Assembly (NCBI GenBank): GCA_030615205.1
Contig: JAUWZS010000002.1
Location: forward strand, 62,001-126,000
Direction: 5' to 3'
Length of the DNA stretch: 64,000 nucleotides
From: Candidatus Aenigmatarchaeota archaeon
GTDB lineage: Archaea > Aenigmatarchaeota > Aenigmatarchaeia > CG10238-14 > SCSR01
The notes beneath the pieces are model-generated. The model searched no databases. It saw only the letters and a list, made by a program, of their open reading frames with translations, and had not been told where the DNA came from. This document shows, piece after piece, positions 33,787 to 43,416 of the stretch (its first letter is position 1; each line of letters opens with the position of its first letter). Made by a program: the position numbers and the translations under genes.

Positions 33787-34953
33787 TCAACAACCTGATT
33801 CTATTATTTCGACTGTCCGCTTCACACCATTTGCATTCTTTGTCAAATCCATAAGCTCCTCTATATGTGTTTTGTAAAAATCATAACTATCTTCCATCTT
33901 TATAATCGATTCTGCAAGCTTCTTGGGCTTGTCAACGGCTATTGAACAGCCGAGCTTCTCGAGTTTCTTTGCTTGACCACGCTGCTCAGGCTGTGTAGGT
34001 ATGCATATACTAGGCTTTCCGTTTACAATAGTTTCCATGGTAGTCATATGGCTTGCCGAGTGTATAATTATATGAGCTTCCCTCATACATCTCACTCTCT
34101 CTTCATTAGATAGCCACCCATATAATCTTATTGAGCCTCGCTCTTCTGATCTTCTATTTTTATCACCTAAACTTACTATAAGCTCGTATCCTGCCTCGCC
34201 CGCAAATTTTTCCAGCATAGGTAAAAACTTGTTCTCTAGTCTGGCTCTTGTACCATAAGGACCGTGTATTGAGAAATAAATAAAACCTCCATCACGAGGC
34301 GTTCCATTAGGTGCCTTGCTTGTCTGCATATAAGGTCCTACAAAGTCCAAATCATCTCTTATTCCAATTATGCCGCGAAAGTTGAATTCGCATATTGTAT
34401 TTGGCATTTCGAAGTCTGGTATAACTATCTTAGAATTTTCAATGTAGTTTTTTTCGATTAGCCACTGAGCGGGTTGTAAAAGCAACTGTTCCCGGAGATT
34501 GTAGTGAGGTCTAGTCTGATTTGTTATAAATATTGGCTCTATGTCACGCCTTTGTGCCCATCTCAACATCGCAAGGTCTCCATCTGACACTACATTATCC
34601 GGCTTGACATCATTTGCATATTTTCGTATATCGTAGTATCTTGACATCGCCTGTGTGGCAATGCCCTCCCTTAGGCACATTTTTGGATATCTGGAATCGC
34701 TAAAGTCGTATGCAGGAAGAGACAGGAACATGTTTAATATCGATAATATAATATTTATGCCGCTTCTATCTTCGTACCATCCAATAGATTGGCATTCGTG
34801 TATTTTGCATGAATCACCGAATTTTTCTTTTATCATAGGGTGCGACGTAAAAAAGGTTATTGTATGACCACGCTCAAGCAGCTTCTCTGCTACTCTCGAG
34901 GTTCTATATGCGTGTCCATTGCCGAGTTCACCAACAGCGTAATAAATTTCCAT
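33787..34953 (-). CDS. GT-B glycosyltransferase (MurG/UGT-like)
   Basis: 388 aa. The N-terminal GELGNGHAYRTSRVAEKLLERGHTITFFTS gives the Gly-rich acceptor loop, and the C-terminal LYGWLSNEERVRCMREAHIIIHSASHMTTMETIVNGKPSICIPTQPEQRGQAKKLEKLG the nucleotide-sugar site with the E...PxxxEQ.. pattern. Sugar donor and acceptor are unknown. It is divergent from thiI. Confidence 0.85.
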   Translation of the reverse strand: MEIYYAVGELGNGHAYRTSRVAEKLLERGHTITFFTSHPMIKEKFGDSCKIHECQSIGWYEDRSGINIILSILNMFLSLPAYDFSDSRYPKMCLREGIATQAMSRYYDIRKYANDVKPDNVVSDGDLAMLRWAQRRDIEPIFITNQTRPHYNLREQLLLQPAQWLIEKNYIENSKIVIPDFEMPNTICEFNFRGIIGIRDDLDFVGPYMQTSKAPNGTPRDGGFIYFSIHGPYGTRARLENKFLPMLEKFAGEAGYELIVSLGDKNRRSEERGSIRLYGWLSNEERVRCMREAHIIIHSASHMTTMETIVNGKPSICIPTQPEQRGQAKKLEKLGCSIAVDKPKKLAESIIKMEDSYDFYKTHIEELMDLTKNANGVKRTVEIIESGC

Positions 34954-35005
34954 ATTTATTGTTTTAACAGTAACTTATTTTAATTCAGCAGAGATTTGTA
35001 TTAAC

Positions 35006-36202
35006 ATGTCAAAAGGTAAAAAAAGTGAGAAAACTGCAGAACGTTTGATTTTAGTGAGATACGGTGAGATTGCCCTAAAGTCCGAGCCAGTCAGACGTCA
35101 GCATGAAAAAATATTGAAAGAAAACATCCGTGCTGGACTGAAAGGAGCGAAAATAAAAGATTTTGAAATAACCAAAACTCGTGGACGTTTTTTTGTAAAG
35201 GTTGCGGCAAAAAGCATGGAGAAAACCTTCAAAGTTCTGGAGAATATATTTGGCATTGTTTCGTTTTCGCCTTGTTGGCATCTACGCACATCTGAAATAA
35301 AAAAAATCCAGATATTCATTAAAACAAACTATGCAAAATGGGTCCCACGCAAACAGAGCTTTGCTGTGCGCGCACGCCGGAGCGAGAAACAAAAGGAGAG
35401 CTATACAAGCATGCAACTGGCCAAGCTGATCGGCGATGTTGTTAATAGAAAAGTGAATCTAAGCAAACCAGATGTGGAAATTTTTGTCGAAGTCCGCGGT
35501 GATGATACTTACATCTATACAAAAGTTTTGAAAGGCCTTGGCGGAATGCCTGTGGGTACAGCTGGAAAGGTCGTTTGTCTGATGTCTGGCGGCATTGATT
35601 CTGCAGTGGCTGCATGGCTTGTGATGAAACGCGGCTGTGTTGTGCATTATGTTCATTTCCATACATTCAGAAAAAACGAACGCGCGATCAAGTCGAAAAT
35701 CAGCGAATTGATAAAATTATTGTCCAAGCACCAAGCCAGAACAAAAGTCCATTTTGTCCCAGCTGGTCCTTTTCAATTGCTTACTAGTAATGTTCCGCCA
35801 AAATACGAACTTATTCTTTTCAGGAGATTCATACTGAGAATCGCCGAACATTTTGCCAAGCAGGACAACGCAAAAGCAATCGTGACTGGCGATAACCTAG
35901 CTCAAGTCGCATCTCAAACCCTCGATAATTTGTATGCAATGGAAAGTAGCACAATATTGCCCATCTTCAGGCCGCTTCTGGCATATGACAAACAAGAGAT
36001 AATCAACCTGGCAGAAAAGATTGGAACCTACACAATCTCAATCAAACCGTACAAAGACTGCTGCTCTATAGTGGCAAAACACCCTTCAACCAAAGCAAAC
36101 ATAGACATTGTCAAAAAGCTCGAGGAAGAAATTGATATGAAAGAACTTGTTGATATGACATTAGGAATGACTGAGACTATTGAAGTCGGCAAGAAAAAAT
36201 AA
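35006..36202 (+). CDS. thiI: tRNA 4-thiouridine synthetase ThiI
   Basis: 398 aa. NFLD/THUMP region (RYGEIALKSEPVRRQHEKIL, VLENIFGIVSFSPCW), then the PP-loop ATPase SGGIDSAVAAWLVMKRG, with LVTGDNL-like IVTGDNLAQVASQTLDN. It lacks a rhodanese domain, as in archaea. It thiolates U8 in tRNAs. The C-terminus has DCCSIVAKHPSTKA, giving the cysteines. Confidence 0.94.
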   Translation: MSKGKKSEKTAERLILVRYGEIALKSEPVRRQHEKILKENIRAGLKGAKIKDFEITKTRGRFFVKVAAKSMEKTFKVLENIFGIVSFSPCWHLRTSEIKKIQIFIKTNYAKWVPRKQSFAVRARRSEKQKESYTSMQLAKLIGDVVNRKVNLSKPDVEIFVEVRGDDTYIYTKVLKGLGGMPVGTAGKVVCLMSGGIDSAVAAWLVMKRGCVVHYVHFHTFRKNERAIKSKISELIKLLSKHQARTKVHFVPAGPFQLLTSNVPPKYELILFRRFILRIAEHFAKQDNAKAIVTGDNLAQVASQTLDNLYAMESSTILPIFRPLLAYDKQEIINLAEKIGTYTISIKPYKDCCSIVAKHPSTKANIDIVKKLEEEIDMKELVDMTLGMTETIEVGKKK

Positions 36203-36207
36203 TCTTA

Positions 36208-36696
36208 TCATTTAAATAAGAAACCCAAATCCCTTTCACGGTATGTCATGTCTTCATCTTTTTCTATCAAATCTCTTGCGTATATTCTCATTGACTCAAA
36301 CTGTTCTTCAAAATCAAATAATTTCAGCGACTTTGATGCTTTATAGAGTCTAATCGGCCATTCCTGCCATTTCTGGTCTGGCATCGGATTTGGAATATGT
36401 TCTCTTTTCTTCAAATCCCATCCCCATGATAGTGCCAGCAGTTCAACACCACGTAAATAGTTTTTAATATAGCCATCATCTTTCTTAAGTTCTTGAATAT
36501 CTCCTTCATACACAACATACGCATACCCATAACTGCTTGGTTCATCAATCGGAAACATCCACCAGTCATAATGGCTTGTATGGAACTTGTTCCATTGAGT
36601 TTCGGACGCCCATTTCTCGAACAGTTCCAGCTGTTCTTTTTGTCTATCTTTTATCTTTTGTAAACCAACAAATTCTGGATCAGTATTGCGTTTCAT
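36208..36696 (-). CDS. Hypothetical protein
   Basis: 162 aa, rich in Trp (for example WKFHTSHYDWWMFPIDEPSSYGYAYVVYEGD-like region), acidic and soluble. It follows the next gene by only 2 nt, so the pair is an operon. No family recognised. The Trp-rich core suggests a compact globular protein. Confidence 0.55.
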   Translation of the reverse strand: MKRNTDPEFVGLQKIKDRQKEQLELFEKWASETQWNKFHTSHYDWWMFPIDEPSSYGYAYVVYEGDIQELKKDDGYIKNYLRGVELLALSWGWDLKKREHIPNPMPDQKWQEWPIRLYKASKSLKLFDFEEQFESMRIYARDLIEKDEDMTYRERDLGFLFK

Positions 36697-36698
36697 TG

Positions 36699-37229
36699 TT
36701 ATCCTCTTTTTATGGGATTTTTTATTTTTTTCTCTATCAGTATAATATCTTCAGGTGTTTCTGCTGCTTCAAATCCATATTTTTCTTTTGCAGTCTCCAT
36801 AAAATAGTCACGTAACTCTTTGGTAAATCCTCTAGGTTGCCTATGAAGCTGTAATGGGTAACCAATTTTCTGACAAGTTACATCTAAAGCTTTATCGATT
36901 TTTTTACGAGTATCGAAAAGTATACTTTCGCAGTCATTAGTAACGAACACTGGGAACTCTAACTTATGTTTTTTGAGAATTGAATTTATGAGATTATAGT
37001 CCAGACAATCTGCCTCTCCAAAATAGTGTAGATCCATAGATAATGCAGGTTTTTTGCTTAGATTAACACCTATATAAGGACCATCATATCCATTTTCTCT
37101 AAATTTTTGAAAAAGAGGGAATCCGTCATAACCTCTACCTATACAACCTTCGATAATTACATCAACAGTATTAGCATTACCAACAATTCTTTTTTTGATT
37201 ATATCATCTATAGTTTCGAACTTGACCAT
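36699..37229 (-). CDS. Hypothetical protein, Rossmann-like
   Basis: 176 aa. Near residue 24 VDVIIEGCIGRGYDGFPLFQ has a Gly-rich loop and is followed by GPYIGVNLSKKPALSMDL, a pattern that can fit an alpha/beta fold, with a later FPVFVTNDCESILFDTR segment. I cannot assign an enzyme. It leads the two-gene operon. Confidence 0.5.
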   Translation of the reverse strand: MVKFETIDDIIKKRIVGNANTVDVIIEGCIGRGYDGFPLFQKFRENGYDGPYIGVNLSKKPALSMDLHYFGEADCLDYNLINSILKKHKLEFPVFVTNDCESILFDTRKKIDKALDVTCQKIGYPLQLHRQPRGFTKELRDYFMETAKEKYGFEAAETPEDIILIEKKIKNPIKRG

Positions 37230-37340
37230 GTTTCATACATAGAAAAATTAAATTTAAATTCTTATGCAATAAGTTTGGGTAGATAAGAAAGAACACTCGA
37301 GTTTGAAAGGATTTATAGTTAAACTGCAAATTTTATTTTT

Positions 37341-37703
37341 ATGGCAGAAACAGCTTTTGGAACTGTTAAAAAGTTACTAGATGGAGCAAAGGATCTAGAT
37401 ACAACAAGTGAAGTAATCAGATATGAAAGAAAGCATTTAGAGGCTATTAAAGAAGGGTTAAAAAACATAATCAAGAGATTGAGAAAAAAATTAAAAGCTG
37501 GAGAACATATAGAGCTCTGTATGTTTATGCCTGATTACTATATGGCAAGGATAGGAGAAGATGGTGTAGTGGATTATATAGAGGCAGATTGTGAAGGTAG
37601 TTGGACTGGAAATACAAGTTTAGACAAGTATTTTAAATCTGTGGAAACTTTAGAAGATGCGAAAATACTCTACAGAACATTTTTAGAACAGGCTCATGCG
37701 TGA
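37341..37703 (+). CDS. Hypothetical protein
   Basis: 120 aa, soluble, with a basic helix (LKNIIKRLRKKLKAG) followed by IELCMFMPDYYMARIGEDGVVDYIEADCEGSW. No family recognised. Its 3' end overlaps the convergent AAA gene by 10 nt. Confidence 0.5.
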   Translation: MAETAFGTVKKLLDGAKDLDTTSEVIRYERKHLEAIKEGLKNIIKRLRKKLKAGEHIELCMFMPDYYMARIGEDGVVDYIEADCEGSWTGNTSLDKYFKSVETLEDAKILYRTFLEQAHA

Positions 37704-38227
37704 ATTTTGTTTAAAATAATCATAGCTCGTTCATCAACCGGTTTCACTGGCACGGTTGTAACATTATAGCCTAAATTCAAATATGCCTTTTTGATCAATT
37801 TATGCAGGGCAATCGCGTCCTCCTCGCTCTCCACTCTTGCATAATCCTTTTTGTACGGAAGTTGTTCTAGTAAGAAGACGCCTTTGTAAATTCTTTCTTT
37901 ACAAGCATCGACAACCGGATTCGTGTTCTGTCCACAATGTTTTAAATAAGCAATACAGTCTGGCATTCCTCTTTCAAATATCATAAAACGATCAATAGGT
38001 GTACGATTTTCAAGATCAACTCTCATTTCAAAGACCTTCTTTTGAAAAGCTGCTTCGTCAGATCTAATCTCCTCGATCGTCCTGCCTTTGCTTATTTCAA
38101 CATCAATATAAGTACGAGAGAGTGAAGAGCATGTCTGATAACCTAAGAAATTCAAATACCCAAACATAGGAGATTTTCCAGCACAAGGACCACTAGTGAC
38201 TACATACCAATTTGTCTTCATTACCAT
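37694..38227 (-). CDS. P-loop ATPase/kinase-like protein (AAA_28-like)
   Basis: 177 aa. The Walker A region is VVTSGPCAGKSPMFGYL, with Pro after GKS. DRFMIFERGMPDCIAYLKHCG carries the Walker-B/arginine neighbourhood, and FLLEQLPYKKDYARVESEEDA the lid. This resembles small AAA_28 NTPases, sometimes paired with nucleotide or thiamine metabolism. Role unknown. It is divergent from the isochorismatase-like gene. Confidence 0.65.
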   Translation of the reverse strand: MVMKTNWYVVTSGPCAGKSPMFGYLNFLGYQTCSSLSRTYIDVEISKGRTIEEIRSDEAAFQKKVFEMRVDLENRTPIDRFMIFERGMPDCIAYLKHCGQNTNPVVDACKERIYKGVFLLEQLPYKKDYARVESEEDAIALHKLIKKAYLNLGYNVTTVPVKPVDERAMIILNKIHA

Positions 38228-38292
38228 GTTTAATTAGAAGCTGTAAAAGGATTTAAGATTTAAAACTTAAATCAGCTATTTAATTGGATATT

Positions 38293-39102
38293 ATGCCACC
38301 ATTTGTACAGGTTCATACAGCTAAACGCTGGTATTATGATTTTATCGGGTCTGATTATCATTTAGCTACAAGAACAAACTTACAAATTTATGAGAAAAAT
38401 TTAATAGAAACCACTAAAAGATTTAGAAAGAGTGGTCATGTAATTTTCATTGATGATGTAGATTCAAAAATTGAAGACACAATAGGAAAATACCATGATG
38501 AAATAACACCTACAACCAGAGATGTGCTTCTATGTGATAAAGACGGCGAAGCAGAATGCGCAAACAGAATAATCAAAATCTTATATGATTCAAATGAGAA
38601 ACAAGCTTACATTGGCGGTGTATATGAAGATGCATGTATTTTATCCTATACTGGATATCTTGCAACACATGGAATAAATGTTCATATTATAGAATCTTGT
38701 ACAGATGCTATACTTAGAGAAGATAGTTGTAAGATGTTAAGTTGTGTTGTTTTTTCCACAAATGAGAACGTGAACGTAATTCCCTATTCTAGAGAGAGAT
38801 TAAAAGTTATAAGAAGGGCAATCGAGCTTAGAGATAAGTTGAGAGATTGGAAAAACCTCGCCGAAGCTGAAAAAGCTCATTTAATCGAAGCAGCTTCAAA
38901 ATTCAAAACACGTTCAAACTATATTTTTAAACCATTTGCTCATTATGCTCATACAGATCTGAAAGAAAGTTTAGTCTTTGGCGATGAAAAGGATGTTATA
39001 ACATTAGCTGGTGAGAGAGGAATTACTGTATTTGAGGCTAGAAAATTATCGAGGGAGTTATATCATGATTTTATGAAGATGGCTCGTCAAAGAAACTTCT
39101 AA
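38293..39102 (+). CDS. Isochorismatase-like hydrolase
   Basis: 269 aa from the ATG at 38293 (the track uses TTG 38284). AYIGGVYEDACILSYTGYLATHGINVHIIESCTDAI matches the isochorismatase-family C-terminal half with its nucleophilic Cys (EDAC) and following DA. VIFIDDVDSKIED in the N-terminal half could give the Asp. The C-terminal 80 residues are unrelated to the core. The family hydrolyses amides and vinyl ethers (nicotinamide, isochorismate). Confidence 0.5.
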   Translation: MPPFVQVHTAKRWYYDFIGSDYHLATRTNLQIYEKNLIETTKRFRKSGHVIFIDDVDSKIEDTIGKYHDEITPTTRDVLLCDKDGEAECANRIIKILYDSNEKQAYIGGVYEDACILSYTGYLATHGINVHIIESCTDAILREDSCKMLSCVVFSTNENVNVIPYSRERLKVIRRAIELRDKLRDWKNLAEAEKAHLIEAASKFKTRSNYIFKPFAHYAHTDLKESLVFGDEKDVITLAGERGITVFEARKLSRELYHDFMKMARQRNF

Positions 39103-39126
39103 GCTCGCACTATACTCCTTATTCTA

Positions 39127-39212
39127 TGCGGGAGGTGGGATTCGAACCCACGTATGCACTAAGCAACTGGCACCTCAAGCCAGCCGAATTGACCAGGCTA
39201 TCGGACCCCCGC
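39127..39212 (-). tRNA. tRNA-Leu(GAG)
   Basis: Acceptor GCGGGGG/CTCCCGC (one G-U), discriminator A. Anticodon stem CTGGC/GCCAG around TTGAGGT, anticodon GAG. T-arm GTGGG-TTCGAAT-CCCAC; long class II variable region. There is no intron. CCA is not encoded. It is the only tRNA in the window without an intron. Confidence 0.93.
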
Positions 39213-39221
39213 TGAGCTTGC

Positions 39222-40031
39222 TTAACTAAAGATTAATGAAAATAGCTTAAATATAATCTTTACTGCCAGAAACTCTGTTATCCCATTTTCTCCAAGCGGT
39301 CTTATTTCCACGCAATCCATGCCTAAAACCTTTTTCCCTTTAAGCACATCAATCAAAGACAAAAATTTTTCATATGTTAACCCGCCCGGCACAGAATACT
39401 TAACCGCTGGTGCAATCGAAGGATCAAAAACATCCATATCTACGCTTACATAAACAGCTGAATCACCAATAAAATCTCGCAGGCGTTGCTTAACGTCCAC
39501 CAAACCAACCTTAATTTTTTCGGCCGTAAAATAAAAAATCCTGTTTGATTTCATAAATTCCAATTCATCTTCATCACATGACCGCACACCGATGACTGCC
39601 ACATTCTTGCAATTCTCTTTTGCCAGCTCACACCACCTACGCAACCAGCAGGCATGGCTTTGCTTCGAACCTTCGTATTCATCTTTCAAATCCGCATGAC
39701 CATCAAAAACTATAAGCTTTGCATTTTCGGGTATTGCTTTCATCGCATGCAACGTTGCTGTATGCTCACTCGCTAGAATTAACGGCAGTTTTCCAGCAGA
39801 TACGATTTGCCTCGTTTTTTGTTCGACTTCCTCGAGCTTTACATCGCCTGCATCGTATATCCGTGCATGCTGCAATAGATTGCGTTGCTCGTCTATATCG
39901 AACGGCTCGACTAGTTGGCTGGCCTCACGCAACGATTGCGGACACTGCACTCCGAACGCTATAACATTTGCTTCTTGCTCAGAGAAAACATCGGTCACGA
40001 ACTTTACGTTCTTATGCTCATCTTTGTTCAT
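39222..40031 (-). CDS. speB: Arginase/agmatinase family hydrolase
   Basis: 269 aa ureohydrolase. Metal ligands: ASEHTATLHA, VFDGHADLKDEYEG, VSVDMDVFDPS, and GLTYEKFLSLI with CVEIRPL. These are the usual His and Asp ligands of the Mn-dependent family. Agmatinase gives putrescine and would pair logically with an AdoMetDC-like enzyme at 9.9 kb and the DDAH-like enzyme, but the substrate is not certain. Confidence 0.88.
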   Translation of the reverse strand: MNKDEHKNVKFVTDVFSEQEANVIAFGVQCPQSLREASQLVEPFDIDEQRNLLQHARIYDAGDVKLEEVEQKTRQIVSAGKLPLILASEHTATLHAMKAIPENAKLIVFDGHADLKDEYEGSKQSHACWLRRWCELAKENCKNVAVIGVRSCDEDELEFMKSNRIFYFTAEKIKVGLVDVKQRLRDFIGDSAVYVSVDMDVFDPSIAPAVKYSVPGGLTYEKFLSLIDVLKGKKVLGMDCVEIRPLGENGITEFLAVKIIFKLFSLIFS

Positions 40032-40092
40032 GTTTTTATTTTAGAACTCGTTAATTTAAAAATCAAAGCTTTTCAGAAATCAGAGCTTAAAA

Positions 40093-40206
40093 TCAATGCT
40101 TCAAAAATCTCCATATTACATCTTCATAGCTTTCTTTTTTATGCGTCTTGCGCCTGATGAGCTCGCGCTTTAGTCGCTTTGAAACTCCTATTGTTGTCTC
40201 GCTCAT
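40093..40206 (-). CDS. 37-aa antitoxin-like ribbon-helix-helix protein
   Basis: Below the track cutoff. MSETTIGVSKRLKRELIRRK followed by THKKESYEDVIWRFLKH matches the N-terminal strand and helix pattern of short archaeal VapB/DUF7557-like antitoxins (T.i.vs...k..L......ESydDvi..ll). No toxin gene is adjacent. The remaining gap to 40364 shows no gene. Confidence 0.55.
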   Translation of the reverse strand: MSETTIGVSKRLKRELIRRKTHKKESYEDVIWRFLKH

Positions 40207-40387
40207 TTGTATCTGAAAAAAAAGAAGATGTTAACAAATTTAAGGTTGTCGGCAGGGTTGCAAAAAATTTAAAAGGTTTGCGGTATTGTCAGCTATATAA
40301 TGTGATATAAGATGTTATATTTGAGTATAAACGTCTGGAAGAAGAGAAGAATCTGTTTTATTTATGTTTTTTATTCCAAGTATAATT

Positions 40388-43300
40388 ATGAGGAAAAAGG
40401 CTTTATTGCTGATTTTTTTTGCCATGCTTTCGTTTTTGACATCTATGATAAATGTTAAAGCAGTAGAGTATTTTGATGGTTGCAGGAGTTTATCTGCGCC
40501 TGGAACATACTACTTGAATTCAGATATAATAGATGATACTAGTACGACTTGCATTTTCATAAATGCAGATGATGTTACTCTTGATTGTCAGTGGCACATT
40601 ATAGATGGTATAGACACTACAGGAACACATGGCATCAAGTTAGACTGGGGACAGCAACGTATAACAATAAGAAATTGTATCATAAGAGACTGGGGAACAG
40701 GAATAGACGAAAGGGGTGGGAGTTATAATAAATTTACAAATTTAGAAGTTATAAGTAATACTGGAAATGGAATTCATTTCTACGAATATGCAAATTATAA
40801 TAATGTTACAAATGTTGTTGCCAACTATAACAATTATGGTATCTATCTGTATTGGCACTGTGATTATAATAATTTTACAAATGTTACAACCAATAACAAC
40901 AATTTTGATGGATTTTCCTTTAATGGTAACAACTACTATCAAATTTTAGATAACATAACTTCTAACAACAACGGAGATTATGGGATATATACAGATAATA
41001 GCAATGTTACTCTTAAAAACAGTTGGATAGCAAATAACGCAAATTGGGGATATTATCCGCATTCCGAAGATGCGTATCCTCATCATGCCTATAATAATTT
41101 TTTCAACAACACGAATAATGTCGAAGCATCAGCTTCTGTGGATTATTTCAATACAATAAGACAAAATGGGACAAGAATATATGGTATTGGAGATGAAATA
41201 GGGGGAAACTACTGGACAAACCCGAGTGGGACAGGCTATTCGGATACTTGCACAGACGATGATGGTGATTATTTTTGCGATATTCCATATGTTCTTTGGG
41301 CTGGTTTGCAGATTGACTATCTTCCACTAGGTGGTTGGTATCCAGAGCCAGTATGCACAGACGATGATGGTGACGGATATGCAATAGAAGGTGGCGATTG
41401 TGGACCTGTAGATTGTGATGATACTGATTCAAATGTTTACCCAGGTGCAATAGAACTATGCAATGGGGTAGATGATGATTGTGATGGAGTAATAGACGAA
41501 GATTTGACTCGAAGTTGTGGTTCTGGTGATTGTGCAGGAACAGAAACTTGTACTGATGGAGTTTGGGGAGATTGTTCAACCAAAGATGAGGATTGTGGAA
41601 CCTGTGCTTTATGTGACGCTGAAGGGGAATGTACAGTTTATGATGAAACACAGGATACAGATTGTCCTGTTACAGAATGTCCAGATAGTTGTGATCTAAT
41701 TCCAGATGATAATCCATTTACATGGGATTATGCTGACAATGTTCCAAATGAGTGTATTGGCTTATTCATCTGTTCCGATTACGATTGTAGCTACTCTCAT
41801 GATCGTAGTACAGAGTTTTGTGAAGCAGACTGTGAAACAGATGATGATTGTGATTACTTAGACGACGATTGTAATGATGGTGTATGTAATCTGGATACAC
41901 GCAATTGTGATGTTCAACACAAAGAGGATGGTACACCATGTGATAATGGCTTGTTCTGTAGTGTAAATGATCAATGCTTTTCTGGATTTTGTATTAGCGA
42001 AACTGAAAGGAGTTGCGATGATAGCCTTACATGTACTGAAGATAGTTGTGATGAGACGAATGATGAGTGTGATAATGATTTATTATCAGGCAAATGTTTG
42101 ATTGAAGGTGTATGTTATGATGATGAAGATCTGAATCCAACTAATGAATGCCAAGAATGTATATCAAGCACTAGCACAGACACTTGGAGTAATGATGATA
42201 CAAATACTTGCAATGATGATTTGTTTTGTACTGTAGAAGATTATTGCTATGCAGGAATATGCGAAGGCTATCCCAGAGATTGCTCTGCCAATGATTTACC
42301 AGAAATAGCCACATGTATAAACGACCCTGATCTGAATCCATTAACATGGGATTACTTTACTGGATTTACATCAATATGTGATGAGGACTTATACGTTTGT
42401 ACAGTAGGAACTTATTCATACACTCACACCTGCGACATAGTAGATTGTGGTGCAGAGTGCGAATCTGATGTTGACTGCACAGCAACAGAATGCGACCACC
42501 TAGATGGATGTTATGATGGAACATACAGAGATTATTTTGATGTTCCTAATTCCTGTCAAGGAGACTGTACGTGTACTTCTGATCCATGTGAAATTTATGT
42601 TGAGGTTGTAACAGACTTAGATGGAGATGCATATGATATAGAGTGCGATGGTGATTGTGATGATTCAGATGAAAGCATATATACAGGAGCACCTGAACTA
42701 TGTGATGGTTTAGACAATGATTGCGATGGTTTGATAGATGAAGACTTCCCAGATTTAGGTCAACCTTGTTCTGTTGGTATAGGTGTATGTGAGAGAAGTG
42801 GAATAATGATATGTAGTATCGATGGATTATCAACAATATGTGATGCAACTCCTGGGGACCCAACACCTGAACTTTGCGATAATAAAGACAATAACTGTAA
42901 TGGGCAAGTTGATGAAACTATTTGCGGAGAAGAAACAGATGCAGATTGTGATGGAGTAAATGATTGCACAACAGACAAATGTCTTGGTACAAATCTTTGG
43001 AACGCAACTCAGAGTCTCAAACCAATTCACTACGACAGTACAAACATAGACATGACAGCCACATACGGCTGCAGCTGTGCGCAAATCCTGTACTGCAAAC
43101 CTGGTAAAAACATCGGTGAAGATAAGTTCGGATGCAGCCAAGGCACAATCAATGTTTGGACAGCTCAGCAAGGTTGGGCACCAGATTGCCAAATAGACGG
43201 AGTGGTTGCTATGGAAGGAATTAGCAAACCATTCTTCGAGAACACTGATGATGATTGGATAGTGGATATACTTGATGTGGACAATGACAATGATGGTTTT

Positions 43301-43399
43301 CTCGACCATGAAGATGACATGATTGAAGACAGAGACCTGCCAGGAGACCCAGATTATGGAATACCAGACTGGCACCCAAAATCAAAGCATAGGCAATAG
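40388..43399 (+). CDS. Large secreted surface protein: parallel beta-helix plus MopE-type repeats
   Basis: About 1003 aa from ATG 40388, where MRKKALLLIFFAMLSFLTSM forms a good signal peptide; the track starts at 40364. Residues about 40-320 are Asn/Tyr-rich right-handed beta-helix repeats (NNGIYLYWHCDYNNFTNV-like turns). The rest is Cys- and Asp-rich: three MopE-type blocks near GAIELCNGVDDDCDGVIDE, APELCDGLDNDCDGLIDE and TPELCDNKDNNCNGQVDE, probably binding calcium or other metals. It ends in an Asp-rich DNDNDGFLDHEDD thrombospondin-like segment with no C-terminal membrane anchor. Confidence 0.88.
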   Translation: MRKKALLLIFFAMLSFLTSMINVKAVEYFDGCRSLSAPGTYYLNSDIIDDTSTTCIFINADDVTLDCQWHIIDGIDTTGTHGIKLDWGQQRITIRNCIIRDWGTGIDERGGSYNKFTNLEVISNTGNGIHFYEYANYNNVTNVVANYNNYGIYLYWHCDYNNFTNVTTNNNNFDGFSFNGNNYYQILDNITSNNNGDYGIYTDNSNVTLKNSWIANNANWGYYPHSEDAYPHHAYNNFFNNTNNVEASASVDYFNTIRQNGTRIYGIGDEIGGNYWTNPSGTGYSDTCTDDDGDYFCDIPYVLWAGLQIDYLPLGGWYPEPVCTDDDGDGYAIEGGDCGPVDCDDTDSNVYPGAIELCNGVDDDCDGVIDEDLTRSCGSGDCAGTETCTDGVWGDCSTKDEDCGTCALCDAEGECTVYDETQDTDCPVTECPDSCDLIPDDNPFTWDYADNVPNECIGLFICSDYDCSYSHDRSTEFCEADCETDDDCDYLDDDCNDGVCNLDTRNCDVQHKEDGTPCDNGLFCSVNDQCFSGFCISETERSCDDSLTCTEDSCDETNDECDNDLLSGKCLIEGVCYDDEDLNPTNECQECISSTSTDTWSNDDTNTCNDDLFCTVEDYCYAGICEGYPRDCSANDLPEIATCINDPDLNPLTWDYFTGFTSICDEDLYVCTVGTYSYTHTCDIVDCGAECESDVDCTATECDHLDGCYDGTYRDYFDVPNSCQGDCTCTSDPCEIYVEVVTDLDGDAYDIECDGDCDDSDESIYTGAPELCDGLDNDCDGLIDEDFPDLGQPCSVGIGVCERSGIMICSIDGLSTICDATPGDPTPELCDNKDNNCNGQVDETICGEETDADCDGVNDCTTDKCLGTNLWNATQSLKPIHYDSTNIDMTATYGCSCAQILYCKPGKNIGEDKFGCSQGTINVWTAQQGWAPDCQIDGVVAMEGISKPFFENTDDDWIVDILDVDNDNDGFLDHEDDMIEDRDLPGDPDYGIPDWHPKSKHRQ

Positions 43400-43416
43400 T
43401 TCAAATTCTAAAGTAA

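Noticed and set aside
41148-41651. 167-aa His-rich minus ORF
   Set aside because: It is the antisense of Cys/Asp-rich repeats in the surface protein; His-rich composition is the mirror of Asp codons.
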